In this document: one piece after another, positions 43,706 to 54,779 of the stretch
Layout of the letters: each line of letters begins with the position of its first letter
Numbering within the stretch: position 1 is the first letter of the stretch
Source: Nannobrachium achirus
Lineage: Eukaryota; Chordata; Actinopteri; Myctophiformes; Myctophidae
DNA: 64,000 bases
Assembly: GCA_963921795.1 (NCBI GenBank)
Contig: OY997642.1
Span: 37,118,340 to 37,182,339, forward strand
Reading direction: 5' to 3'
Program-made: the position numbers and the translations under genes
Notes under the pieces: model-generated
What the model saw: only the letters and a program-made list of their open reading frames with translations
Told to the model about the DNA's origin: nothing
The model's database searches: none

Positions 43706-45045
43706 ATCATCACTGTCAGCAACACAATCATCAATATTTTTCTGGAATGTTATATACGCAGAAAATACTGAGTATCAGCTTAATTCCGAGTGTTGTAACT
43801 GTTGTGAATTACTATCTAATGTAGCATCACTAGCAAGTGAGCATCATGTCCCACATGCACTCAGATGGACTATGTGTGAATGACATGGGTGAAGGACTGA
43901 TTCTATTCAACAGCTAATTTCTAAGAGTGTAAGGTTCACTTTTCCTCAAAAGCCAGAGATGTAGCCCTCATCTGCAGGGACCAATTTAAAGTGCAGATGG
44001 ATCGTACAGATATGAAGTATCATTTACCGCTTTGAGAAGAGCATCCTGGGTAATAAGTGTGCTGCCTGATTATTTTTGAAAACTATTCCTCCTCCACTGG
44101 CCGGGGTCCAAACCACGAAAGTAAACAGAACTCTCACAGGGAGAAACATGCACATTCTTTTTTTCTACAGCATTTCATTCAAAATACAGTATTCTTTTTG
44201 TTAAATACTTTTGAGTTTGTGCCAATATGAAAATTAGAAAAATACACACCATATAAATATGTGTTTTCATCACTGGTTCCTGGAATACACACTGGACTTG
44301 AATAAACCACAGTTTCTATTTGTCTTCTGAGACTGTGGGTTAATGACTTAAACTGAAGCTCTCTTCAAGGATGTATGAAGAGCAATATTGAGTTTATTCC
44401 ATTTATATCAAGCCAATACTTTGCAAATTAGTAAATTGGGTGGAAATACATTGCCATTAGCTTTCTTATTCCAATATTTGATCACTAAATTAACGGAAAT
44501 TAATCTGTGGTATTAACCTCCCAAATGTTGTCCCTTGTTGCTTACTGACTGTGTTGAGAAAAAAAAGAAGAAACTCCAGTGTGGAGTCATAAGTCTGGAG
44601 GCTGTGCATACATTGAGTGGAAACATCAAGTTTCCGGCGAATACTGTAACCAACAGTCCTCATTATGGACAAGCTTGCACAATGGTACCGCTTTTTTCCC
44701 CTTTTTTCTCTCTCTCTCTCTCTCTCTCGCTTTTTTTTTTTGTAAGAAAGCTGTGGTTGACCAGAGCCATTTCCTGAAATGTCTTCAGTGAATTGTGGAG
44801 TCAAATGCTGAGGCTGGGAAAACAGATTCTCACTCAAAGACACATGAAGAAACAGCTTCTAATCCAAGAAGCTTGAATAAATAGAAACAATGACAATAAA
44901 CGCAATAGACAGTTAATTCCACAGAGTGGATTTACAGATTACACTCTATAGCTCACCAGTACAGTCAGCCTTAGTAATAGTACTGATGTGAAAACTACCA
45001 CACAACAAGCAGACACTTTCAGTCTGTAACAATATTTAGCTGGAC
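43706..45045. other. No gene seen
   Basis: AT-rich sequence with a (TC)n tract at about 44707-44728 next to T runs. No recognised exon or element boundary. Confidence 0.6.
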
Positions 45046-45529
45046 CGGGGCTCTTCAAGTTATTCAGGGCAAGGACCCCTTAGCTGAGAGAGATGAAGGG
45101 ACCCCCACGACATGTTGTATAACATTGTGTTTCATAGATTTCATAGATAGCTTCATAGACTTGTTTAACAGCACTATCATCAGGGTTATGTAAATGAATC
45201 TTTGTTTGTAAAAACATAATCTGTTCTATTAATATGTTGGAATAATTTAACCACGTAAACCCTCAATAGGCCTACTTGACATTTGACTCTGTACTTGGTC
45301 TGCTCTTTTCCCTCTAAACCTAACATATTCGCTGAAAATAGCCTATCTACAAGCTCAAAACTTGTTGCAGAGCAACACGTAGGTTTGTAGATGTACCATT
45401 TTCTGCAAATTCTCCCTCCAGAATAGGGATGCTATAAAAAATTAACTAAATCCTATATCACACAATATTGTCCCTCCTGTAGTAACTCTGAGGTCCCTCT
45501 AGGGGTCCCGTGCCTATTGAAGACCCCTG
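45046..45529. mobile_element. hAT-like MITE (CGGGGCTCTTCAA / TTGAAGACCCCTG)
   Basis: Ends CGGGGCTCTTCAA and ATTGAAGACCCCTG are inverted repeats. Flanks AGCTGGAC and ATCTAGAC match at 6 of 8. A worn palindrome module lies at 45334-45405 (GAAAATAGCCTATCTACAAG, tip TTGTTGCAGAGCAACA). A fragment of the same family ends at 237. Confidence 0.75.
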
Positions 45530-45914
45530 ATCTAGACCATGAATAGCTTTCCCACACAAAAGTTATTTACAAAATTAAGTATTTTGAGACAATAACAAAA
45601 AAAATATCATCTTGTCAGTATAATGTTCCCCACATTTGCATGCCAACACAAATTCATCTACAGCACGCAAGGATGACAGAAGTGTTTAGCCGAGGTGTAA
45701 GTTTAGATTTACAAACCACATGGATGGAAGAATTTACAACTGGAAAACAAACTAGTTTTCAAAACAAAATGAAATGTGTATACTTCAAAAAAGGCTTTCA
45801 TACAACATAAATGAAGGGAAATGCCCATTATTTCAACCAAAGTTAAACTTGGCCATAGTACTGACGTTGAAAGACCGTTTGCTTTTAGCCATGAGTCCGT
45901 AATTACCAAAACAA

Positions 45915-46409
45915 TTAAAGTTATACCATGTAACTTTTTTTATAAAACAAATCTTAAAATTGTCTGTTAAATCGCTAAAGTTTTAGAACCCCCACTCCGT
46001 TATTTTCAGCTTCTGAAGCCTTCTCTTTATATGTTTTCTACTTAGCTGTGACAGGGGCGGGATTTCCCGGCAAAATTACGTCATCACACTACCAGCCAAT
46101 CACAGCGAGGGTTATACACTGCCGGCCAATCACAGCGCATCTTGAAGTGGGGTCGCCATATTTGTAGTCGCCCGTGTGTCTCTATACTCAAAAGGTAATC
46201 TCGCCTACCAGGCAGGGTGAAGGAGTCCGTTTCTCCGGAATGCCTGAACGCACAGGAACCAGGGACCCCTCTAAAGATAGCTCTCGGCGAGGTGGAGGCA
46301 GACGCGGGGGTGTGAAGGTACGAAAAACGGCCGAAAGACGCGGACGCGACCGCGGTTTGCTATAGGGCTAATGACCACTAGTTGAGCATCTTACACAGTA
46401 TAGCTTTAA
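45915..46409. mobile_element. TTAA element with GC-rich promoter-like interior
   Basis: Ends TTAAAGTTATACCATGTAA and CTTACACAGTATAGCTTTAA are inverted repeats bounded by TTAA. The interior is GC- and CpG-rich: two CCAATCACAGCG boxes (about 46097 and 46127), GCCATATTTG (YY1-like) and an ATG-initiated RG-rich frame (MPERTGTRDPSKDSSRRGGG onward, 46240-46365). Looks like the 5' part of a larger transposon, or a captured first exon, kept in an internally deleted copy. Confidence 0.7.
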
Positions 46410-46789
46410 CTAATATAAAATAGGAATTCTAAGATAAGCTGGAATTGAATTCACACATGGTTAAAGGAACACACTTCATAACATGTTCATGCCCATGTGG
46501 TTTCACTAATCGTACAGTAGGTTCTGCTGTTAATGTTGTTAAAATGAAAGCTTAAAAAGGGACAGAATATACCAGTGACAGTATATAATTATTCACTGCA
46601 TCAAGATTAAATATTTCCATCTGACTTTGATTGTCCATAGGCTATAACAACTTCTTTAGACATATTTTCTTTCTCTCAGAATGTAATGATGATTAGACTC
46701 ACAGAGCAATAACCTCCCCCGACTCCCTTCCTAGTCAGAGTTACGGCTTTGAATTAATTATGTGCAGGAATGTAATTTGTATAGACTAG

Positions 46790-47009
46790 CCCTTACCCGT
46801 TCAAAGATATGAGCTCCAAAATGATGTGCAGTGTGTGGGTTATGGGATGTGCACTGTGCACACAGTATATGAGGGATGGAAAGTAACTTTAACTGGTGCT
46901 TGCATGATGTAGGAGCATCAATGTAAGAAACCCGTTTCGTTTAATGGCTACAGAGATACTGTCCCCCCCCAGCCCGCCCGCCCACCCGCCTGCACACACA
47001 CCCGCCTGC

Positions 47010-47048
<39 letters not shown>
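46790..47048. repeat. Dispersed repeat plus (CA)n
   Basis: 46790-46925 matches 9541-9660 (CTTACCCGTTC, GTGTGGGTTATGGG, AAAGTAACT). It is followed by C-rich sequence and (CA)n at 47013-47048. Confidence 0.7.
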
Positions 47049-47051
<3 letters not shown>

Positions 47052-49317
47052 CTGGTTAAACATTTTGCCTCAAGCTAGATGCAGAATAGATGTGCCTCAT
47101 GCTAGATGCAGAATAGATAGTAGATACACCATAAAAATGCTAATATACAGCATACGATTTGTGAAAGTGACAAACGGGCTTCACAGTTATGTCAGGTGTG
47201 TTCATATGCTTATGGTGATGCGATTTCAGATCAATTGCTCCAGCCACTGAGGAGAAACGCTGTGACAGACACTCACTCAGACAGACACTCAGACAGACAT
47301 TCGCAAAATTATAGTATAGATGTGAGGGGTCTTAATTTAACTGACTAAACCTTTTTGAAATTTTAATTTGAAAAGAAAAAAAGAAAAAAAACTCTATCTC
47401 ACACTTAAGCCAGTGTGCCAGTGATCACCCTCCCCTGTGCCAATGTTGGCACCATACCTAAGATTGCCTACCCCTGATATAAGGCTATTTGCGGTGTGAA
47501 ATATATGGCCAAAATACAGGAACATTTTGCTGCTTTTCATTTCATGGCAAATTTCGCTTGACCAAAATATGGGTCATTTGGGGATAAGCAAGCAACTAAA
47601 TAGTAAATGTTTAATGCGAGGGAAATGGGGCCAAACTGTGCGTGCTATTGGCACAAAAGCTCTGTGTCCTAGTTTAGTGTTTAGATATGATTTGCCTGTC
47701 AACATAAAGCCTCTGATCACAACTCCGGTAGTATTTTGATTGGGAACACATGCCTTATTAATTTCCTAGATCACTTGAGAGCCATCCAATAATGCAGCCC
47801 TCTGTTAACTAATCCATTACTGCCGATGTGATTGGAGGGCAAATGAGCATGTAAAGTGAGACTTTCCTTTCCAGATCACACTTCGTCACATGGATGATAA
47901 ATAATATACCGATAATATTTACACTGGTCACTGCAAAGCGCCTGTATTATGGGAATACAGACATATGTTTGTTTTATGTACTTGCCTTGGTCATTTGCCA
48001 TTCTTTACACCATAGGCTAACATTTACTTCCTTGTTGTTGGCGTGCATTCAAAATGAAATCCCAGGGGCTTCATACTTTCCTCCACTTTTTTTTTTCAAA
48101 AATAGGGGAAATCTAGAAAATTATAACTCCGCTGAATCTTGTTTTTAATGGCCTGTCCACTATCTGGGAAAAAAACATGAATATGTTTCAGTACGTCTGA
48201 CATATTGTACTGCGTGAATGTTTTAACGGATGAGGTTCTTGGATATTATAAACTCTATGACTCACTGCCACTCCTCTTCAACTGTGCAATTTGCATTTGA
48301 TGATAAAAACCACAAACCACAAGACTGGTTGTCCTTTGGAAATGCTCGCAGACCACATTCTGACTTAAAGCAGCATTCAGTTCCTAATTATACCCTACTC
48401 TGGTCATAAGTCTGAAGAACAGCACTTTTGTCCCTGATGGAAACATTGTGTGTACTCACTCGACGCAGCAGCAGCAGCATACATACATACAGCACATATC
48501 ACTGTAGGTCTGACTGTGTTGTTCTCTTTAATTGGAAATTGAGGCTTTAAAGGGGGTGTAAGTGATATTTTGTTGTTAAAATACGAGTTAAATAGTGCAA
48601 TATTCCGATAGCATTGTTATAGTGTTTGTTCAGTAATAGGGGTCACCCCACTTCTCCATCTCTTTAGTAAAACAGAAAATGAGTGTGCAGTAGGTCTACC
48701 GGTATATACTGTATGCCTACTCATGCATGTCAAGGAGAACTCACACAGGATAAACAAATTAAATTGGAACTGATGAAACAAAACAAATGAGTAGACAAAA
48801 TTGGAGCTGGAACACAAATACATTTATCAGCTTAATATTTAATATTTATCTTTGTGGGGTTGGATACAATTTGCATTGTGACCTGAAAATGTATTTTCTG
48901 TTACTGTACAAGCTGGGGAGGTGGGGAACAAACACTCTAAATCAATGATTATAATTAGATTATAGAACTTAAACATTTAATTTGACTCACAATGCATGTT
49001 GTGAGCTTGCAGATCTGCCATCTTTGAGCATGTGACACACCGTCGTACGACTGAGCATAAATTAGACATCAGTTCTCTGTTATATAAGTGATTTAAAACA
49101 GAAAGTGTGGGTTATGATCTTACTAAAGCAATACATGGACAGCATTTTCATTTTCATCAAAAGCTTCTGAGGGTTATATAACAATCACAATCACCATGCA
49201 TTTCACAATATCCTAATGGATGTTGCAAAATTACAGTTATAATCACCCTTGGAGGCAGACAGCTAACATGACAATGGGTTATATTTGAATGCATCTGGAA
49301 CATAATGCTGTATATCT
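47049..49317. other. No gene seen
   Basis: Contains GACAGACACTCA repeats near 47260-47300 and half a palindromic module at 48985-49024 (TGTTGTGAGCTTGCAGATCT). No other recognised structure. Confidence 0.55.
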
Positions 49318-49547
49318 TCACTGTCGGGCAGAAAACTTGTATCTCCAAGTTTCAAATTTGTACATTTTTTCGCAAAGTAAAGCCCTGTTTCACCATACAA
49401 GGCTGTATGGCTATAGTGAAAACAGCAGATCTCGCGGCGCGAGGCGTTGTGTGCTTGTAGATCAGCTGTTTTCACTAGTTTAAATCATTTTTAAAATGAT
49501 ACAAAACAAACGGTTTTGGACATACAAGGTTTCCACCCGACAACAAC
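49318..49547. mobile_element. Complete GTCGGGCAGAAAAC MITE
   Basis: Left end CACTGTCGGGCAGAAAACTT, right end GGTTTCCACCCGACAACAAC, inverted over about 20 bp. Palindrome at 49415-49477 with arms AGTGAAAACAGCAGATCT / AGATCAGCTGTTTTCACT. The two-ended copy that defines the family found at 19625, 36364-36760, 37350 and 52347. Confidence 0.8.
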
Positions 49548-49820
49548 AATATGCTCTATATATAGGCCTACACAGATTGCCGCCAGGAGGAGTGGTCCGT
49601 TGGTATACAGACTCAATCAAGATTAAGGATTAAAAATATATTTTTAAAAGTGTGCCACAAAAGCTTTCTATTTTGATAACGCAGCTTTACTATTGACACT
49701 AAATCCATCCTCATTGTTACAGAAGGGAGAAGTATTTTATATCTACCTTCACTCCAATATCCCATTAAACAACATACATAAAAATGTGATCAGCAGTTAA
49801 ACATCTCCCATACTAGAAAC

Positions 49821-50047
49821 ATAATTGCTCATAACAACCACACCAGGGGGTCTAATGAAACACTGTTGACAGTGTCAACCTCCTAGACACATGAAAACCA
49901 GAAAAAGTACAAAACTATGGCACCACCATCCAAAATGCAAAGGGAATACATAATTGCTCATAACAACCACACCAGGGGGTCTAATGAAACACTGTCAACC
50001 TCCTAGACACATGAAACCATAAAAGGTACAAAACTATGGCACCACCT
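49821..50047 (+). repeat. 129-bp tandem duplication
   Basis: ATAATTGCTCATAACAACCA starts at 49821 and again at 49950. Both units run through GGGGGTCTAATGAAACACTG to ACAAAACTATGGCACCACC with only small indels, so the duplication is recent. The second unit lacks the tail. Confidence 0.9.
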
Positions 50048-50169
50048 CTTTAACTAGTGTAAGGTTTTAAAATTGTGTCTTAGAGCTAGCTGTGAGAGTC
50101 CATGGGTCAATTAATCAGATGCCTGTCTTGCACACATGACTGAGAGCTGACCATGAAGAAACAGGTGAG

Positions 50170-50460
50170 CGAAGACAAATGGTAAATACATTTATATAGC
50201 ACATTTATCCAATGCGCTTCACGATGTGTGTATTACATTCACTCATTTACGGCAAGGTACCCACTGCTCCTAACAGTCAGAATGGGTACCGATGTTTCTG
50301 GTTGACATTGGCACATTTCACTCAGGTTTTTTTCATCTCACTCATGTCACTTTGTCTGCTGACCTCACTCAGCAACGAAATAAAAATAAAATAAAACAAA
50401 AATAAAAAATATAACAATTCACAGGAGGCAAGCAGTGATCACCCCATGATGTGCACTTCA
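50170..50460. repeat. Dispersed repeat fragment ATTTATATAGCACATTTATC
   Basis: AATACATTTATATAGCACAT, ATGCGCTTCACGATGTG and TACCCACTGCTCCTAACAG are phrases I recognise from an abundant fish repeat; type and limits are uncertain. Confidence 0.4.
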
Positions 50461-50949
50461 ATGTAGTTTCAAATGCACTACATTGCAGGCGTTTTTTGAG
50501 AGTAAAAAACTAAAAAAGAAGAAGAAGACACGTGTGACATGCATGATCTGGGCAGATTGCCCCAGGAAATGTGCCAATCTCAACTCAAAACAACGGTAAA
50601 TGACAGAGGATGACTTCCAGCAGGACAAACAAGCCCAACAAGACTCCAAACAAAAGAAAACTACGACAACAATCAGCGTCTTGCTCCAGGACACTTGGAT
50701 ATGAAGCCAGGAGGGGCCACATTCTGCAATATTTACCAGGGTCAGCAGGTGTTCTAATGGACTCATTCATTTTTAAGAGGCCATGCCACAGGAACATAAC
50801 AAGCCAGAACGAATGAAGAGCCTCCTAAATTGCCTAAAAGCTTTTTCCAGGTGAAGGTTAGTCCCCTTTTTTTCTGACAAAAGGTTTCCTAAATTAATGA
50901 TGGACTGCCAGGACATGTGTTCTCAAACACACGTCAAGCGGGAGGTGTT

Positions 50950-51080
50950 TTTGATTGATTGAAGAATTTATTAGAAGATTGCAATAGAAACAAGTACAGT
51001 TTCATGACAGTACAAATCACTGGTACAAGGTCAACTAAAAGGAGATCCTAGAAAGCCGAAGCTTATTTCCACAGGAACCA
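50950..51080 (-). mobile_element. LINE 3' tail, reverse orientation
   Basis: TGATTGATTGAAGAATTTAT, CAGTACAAATCACTGGTACA and AGGTCAACTAAAAGGAGATC are the reverse complement of 28105-28232. The TGATTGAT end is the tail microsatellite. A third short tail (GATTGATTGATTGAAGAG) lies at 32962. Confidence 0.7.
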
Positions 51081-51912
51081 CACTTTAAGTATCTCATACA
51101 CTTTAAGTATCTCATATTGTCACCTTACTTCTTAAGCCTAAACTTCTTAGACATTTTTTTAGCTGATCTACAAGCTCATAACGTGACGATGTAGATTTTA
51201 ACTATTTTAAAATGTCTTTCCAAAATTGTAAAAAATGGGATAAGGTAAAAGGTCCCCGATAGGGCCCTGATGTTCACGTCAAGAATATCTACCCGTGCCA
51301 ACACTTTTTAAACTTTCGAATCAAAGCATCAATCAAGCTTAGCATTGTTTATCCTGCAGCAGCCAGTCCATCATGACAAATCAGCCTCTTATGCTTTGAC
51401 ACATTCCACTAACTCTTGATTTCATTTAATCAACGATGTAATTAACTGGCAGTAAACAGCTGCTTGTTCCCAAAATGCACATGATGCTGTCAGTGTTGCT
51501 GAAGAATAGCCATCTCCAAACTAAAAGCATCTGTCATGCTCACCACTGCAATTAAAGGTGTCACGGCAGAATAACACTTTAACCGGACTAAATGGATGGG
51601 AAATGACTGTGTCAAGCACTATATCAGCCCTTTAAATGTGAAGAAGCCCTCACTAGCCTTGACATGCATGAGTAGGCATACGTAAATTACAGTATACTGC
51701 CCACTCATGCCCATCATATTTAATACAGTAGACGCAACATTCTAGCATATTGACAGAGAAACCCTTTTCCACCTTGACCCCGATGACTAATTTAATGGAT
51801 GTGTTGCATTGTATTTCGTACAGTTACAGCATATGTAATCTCTGCTGATACCGCACACAGATGTATAACTTTTGAATTCAATCAAACAGTAAAATCAGAC
51901 AGCCTTTAAAAC

Positions 51913-52046
51913 AGTGGATCCCAAACCTTTTAAGCGTGAGACTCAAAAGAGATTAGATGTTTGCCCAGGACCCAAACGAGTGAAAACAGCTGATCTACAA
52001 GCTCACAAGCGCCGCGTTGTGACCTTGTAGATCGGCAATTTTCACT
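51913..52046. mobile_element. hAT-like MITE left part with palindrome
   Basis: CAGTGGATCCCAAACC resembles the CAGTGGTTCTCAAAC terminus; palindrome at 51979-52046 (AGTGAAAACAGCTGATCTAC / GTAGATCGGCAATTTTCACT). Right terminus not identified. Confidence 0.55.
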
Positions 52047-52346
52047 ACTTTTTAAATATTTGTGTTCTAATTTATGGAATTTCTTTCATTTCTTCATGAA
52101 TTAACCGGGAAAAAAAGCATTGAATTTTGTTTTTAATTCATAGATAATTTACCTTTTTTGGGTATTTTTTTAAATGTTTTGAAATAACAATTAAAAACAA
52201 GACATGAAGGCTGTATGCAAACGTGTTTAAAGTAAGTGTACAATCAAATTCTCACGTGATGGCCCTCGACTCGCTCATTGTCAAAGTGTCCCTGAGTGAG
52301 CAAGACGCTTAACCATTAACAGCTTTCCGGATGCTGTTGAAAATCG

Positions 52347-52528
52347 TCACTGTTGGGCAGAGACCTTGTATCTCCAAGTTTCAGATTTGTACGTGTTTTC
52401 GTAAAGTAAAGCCCTGCTTCATACAAGATTATCACACACAACTAGTGAAAATAGCAGATCTAGATTTGTAGATTTGATTTTTAAACGAATGGTTTTGGAC
52501 ATTCAAGGTTTCCACCCGACAACAACGA
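52347..52528. mobile_element. GTCGGGCAGAAACC MITE with collapsed palindrome
   Basis: Ends CACTGTTGGGCAGAGACC and TTTCCACCCGACAAC are inverted repeats. The central module is reduced to ATAGCAGATCTAGATTTGTA, i.e. the tip and most of one arm are deleted. Confidence 0.75.
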
Positions 52529-53020
52529 AATAGTCACCGACCGCTCCTAATAGTTGATGCCGAGGATGACGATGCAGCTCAGGAAACAATAATGACGATG
52601 TGATTAGCTAGGCCAACCTGACCATCCTGGCCCATGTCCCTGGGAGTGCTCACCAAGAGAGCAAGTCTCAATGTTGTGGAAAGCAAGGAAATTGCTTTTA
52701 AATTGGTAATGAATTGCATTTAGTTTTGTTTGTTTTTTGCCCCTGAAAATGTGGAGTTAAAAAGCACAGCCACCATTAATGCTGCATTTCGCTTGCTCAT
52801 CCTAAGCAGTCGTGTTGACTATCATAATTCCATTTCCCCCATTTGTGGTGTTGTGCAAAATCATTCCTGTTGTGTATTTCAAGGTCTAAATAAAATATTG
52901 TCCGTACAGTAAATTGTATTCTAGCTCTGTGTCAACACTGAGATAAGCTGTGAAAAAGCAAAATAACCACAGAAAATAGTTGCCAGCAAAAGGGACAGTT
53001 ACAGCTTTCTGTTTCTGTTC

Positions 53021-53150
<130 letters not shown>

Positions 53151-53989
53151 CTGTTGTTGTGTGCATGTTTCTGTGAATGTGGGCACCTGCTCATGCCAAC
53201 CATAACAGTCTGAGTGTTCCTAATGACCTTGCTAAAAGAAGTTTGGGGGGGGCGTTATATAACAATATTATAGTCAGTCATAATGCAATACGCAATTCAG
53301 AATGAAAGTACAACAATATATCAGGTTTCACAAGCTGTTTTTGTACGTTGATCCATAAATGCAATGGTTTGTGCTGTACAGTAAATAAATATATTTTACC
53401 ACTTAAAAGCACATGCACAATAGTGCAATCAGTGCTCCGGAGGTACACAAGATTTGAATAGGCAGAGAACAGAAAAGCAAGGACATGTCTGTACAAAGAA
53501 CTGTACCACTACCACTCCAAGCGAGCAAACAACCCCTTTTACACAGGCATCCAATGGTGCAGCACCCTGCAGGAACTAGGACACAGACACAACTAGGGCA
53601 CTTTGCGAAACGTCCCTACTTGTATTAAGTACACTCCCAATAATATGTCTAAATTGGAGAATAATCAGGAAGTGCTTAATTATCCAAGGTGTCTCTCTTT
53701 GTCCCCCAACATTCTTCTCTGATTTTCAGAATGAAGCGCTTGGAGTTAGTGGACCTCAATGGGATGCTCAGACAGCATCATGTGCTTGCAGAGGAGCCAA
53801 ATCATGGAGCTTTTGTGCTGTCAGAGATCCTCAAATAGAACAGTTCTAGCACAGGTCATTGTTATGTCAACAAAGGGCAGCTTTAGCCACAACTGACTGA
53901 CCACAGTATGCAGAAATAGAATAGAATAGATGTTATTTCAAACACTTTTTTTGTAAGATTTTGAATTTCAATTGTGATTTTTTCGGTGT

Positions 53990-54640
53990 CATCGTTTTTG
54001 AGCGGTGGTCACAACGCTCCTATACGTGGCCGTGTGTGTGGGTCTCCGTCCGTCCGTGTCTGTATGTAGCCTAAACTTCGGCACGCTACTAGTCCCGCAC
54101 CATTTACGCCACCCCCGCAATATATACATCAAAACGTGCGGCTCGGCCGGGAATGGTGTGCTAGTAACTTTCTTTCCGATCCGCCTTACAATGGCGACAT
54201 AATCGGCAAAAAACGACGCTGAATTGTCCCCATTGACTTATAATGGGACAATGCAAGACATCACATTCAAGTATTTTTCTCTCGCAAAGCATAGGAGCTA
54301 CAGTTTCAAACCTCGGAGAGGAGATTCATAATGATTTTAAGAATGAATCCAAAAATAATTACATCACTCGGCCTCATGGTGGCGCTATAACGGCCCACTT
54401 TGCGTTTTGCCCCGTAACTCTTGAACCGTAGATCGGAAAATTAAAATTCTTTTTTCCCTGGATTCCTTGGGTCAAGACGCATCTCCCCATATAGGCCACG
54501 CCCATTTGCGCCAGGATAGATTTTCCGCCATCTTGAATTTTCTCCAAAACACACTTTTTGCTCCTTTTCCTACATATTTTATTCAAATGTCACAAAAATC
54601 GGTACACATGATCTATGAGGTGGGTAAACCACCGCTCAGT
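53990..54640 (+). repeat. Dispersed repeat with GGTGGCGCTATA
   Basis: Relatively CpG-rich block containing CCGTCCGTCCGTGTCTGTAT, TCGGCCTCATGGTGGCGCTA, ACTCTTGAACCGTAGATCGG and AAAAATCGGTACACATGATC. It shares the GGCGCTATA phrase with 36821-37160. It resembles a common, non-coding teleost repeat; class unknown. Confidence 0.55.
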
Positions 54641-54779
54641 TCACACGGGTGTGATTTTTTATGTCTACTAATGGCTAAGGAAGTGACTATATCAACAGAA
54701 TCCATTCTGCATCTTTCCCCGGGCCTACAGCATTGAAAAGAGCCAGGCAAAGGAAATATTACTAAACAAGGATCCAGTC

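Noticed and set aside
48454..48480. Minus-strand ATG followed by four Leu codons and a good GTGAGT donor, in the right phase for the pth1r signal exon
   Set aside because: Only seven codons before the donor, with a stop shortly upstream; too short for a signal peptide and it arises from a CAG repeat.
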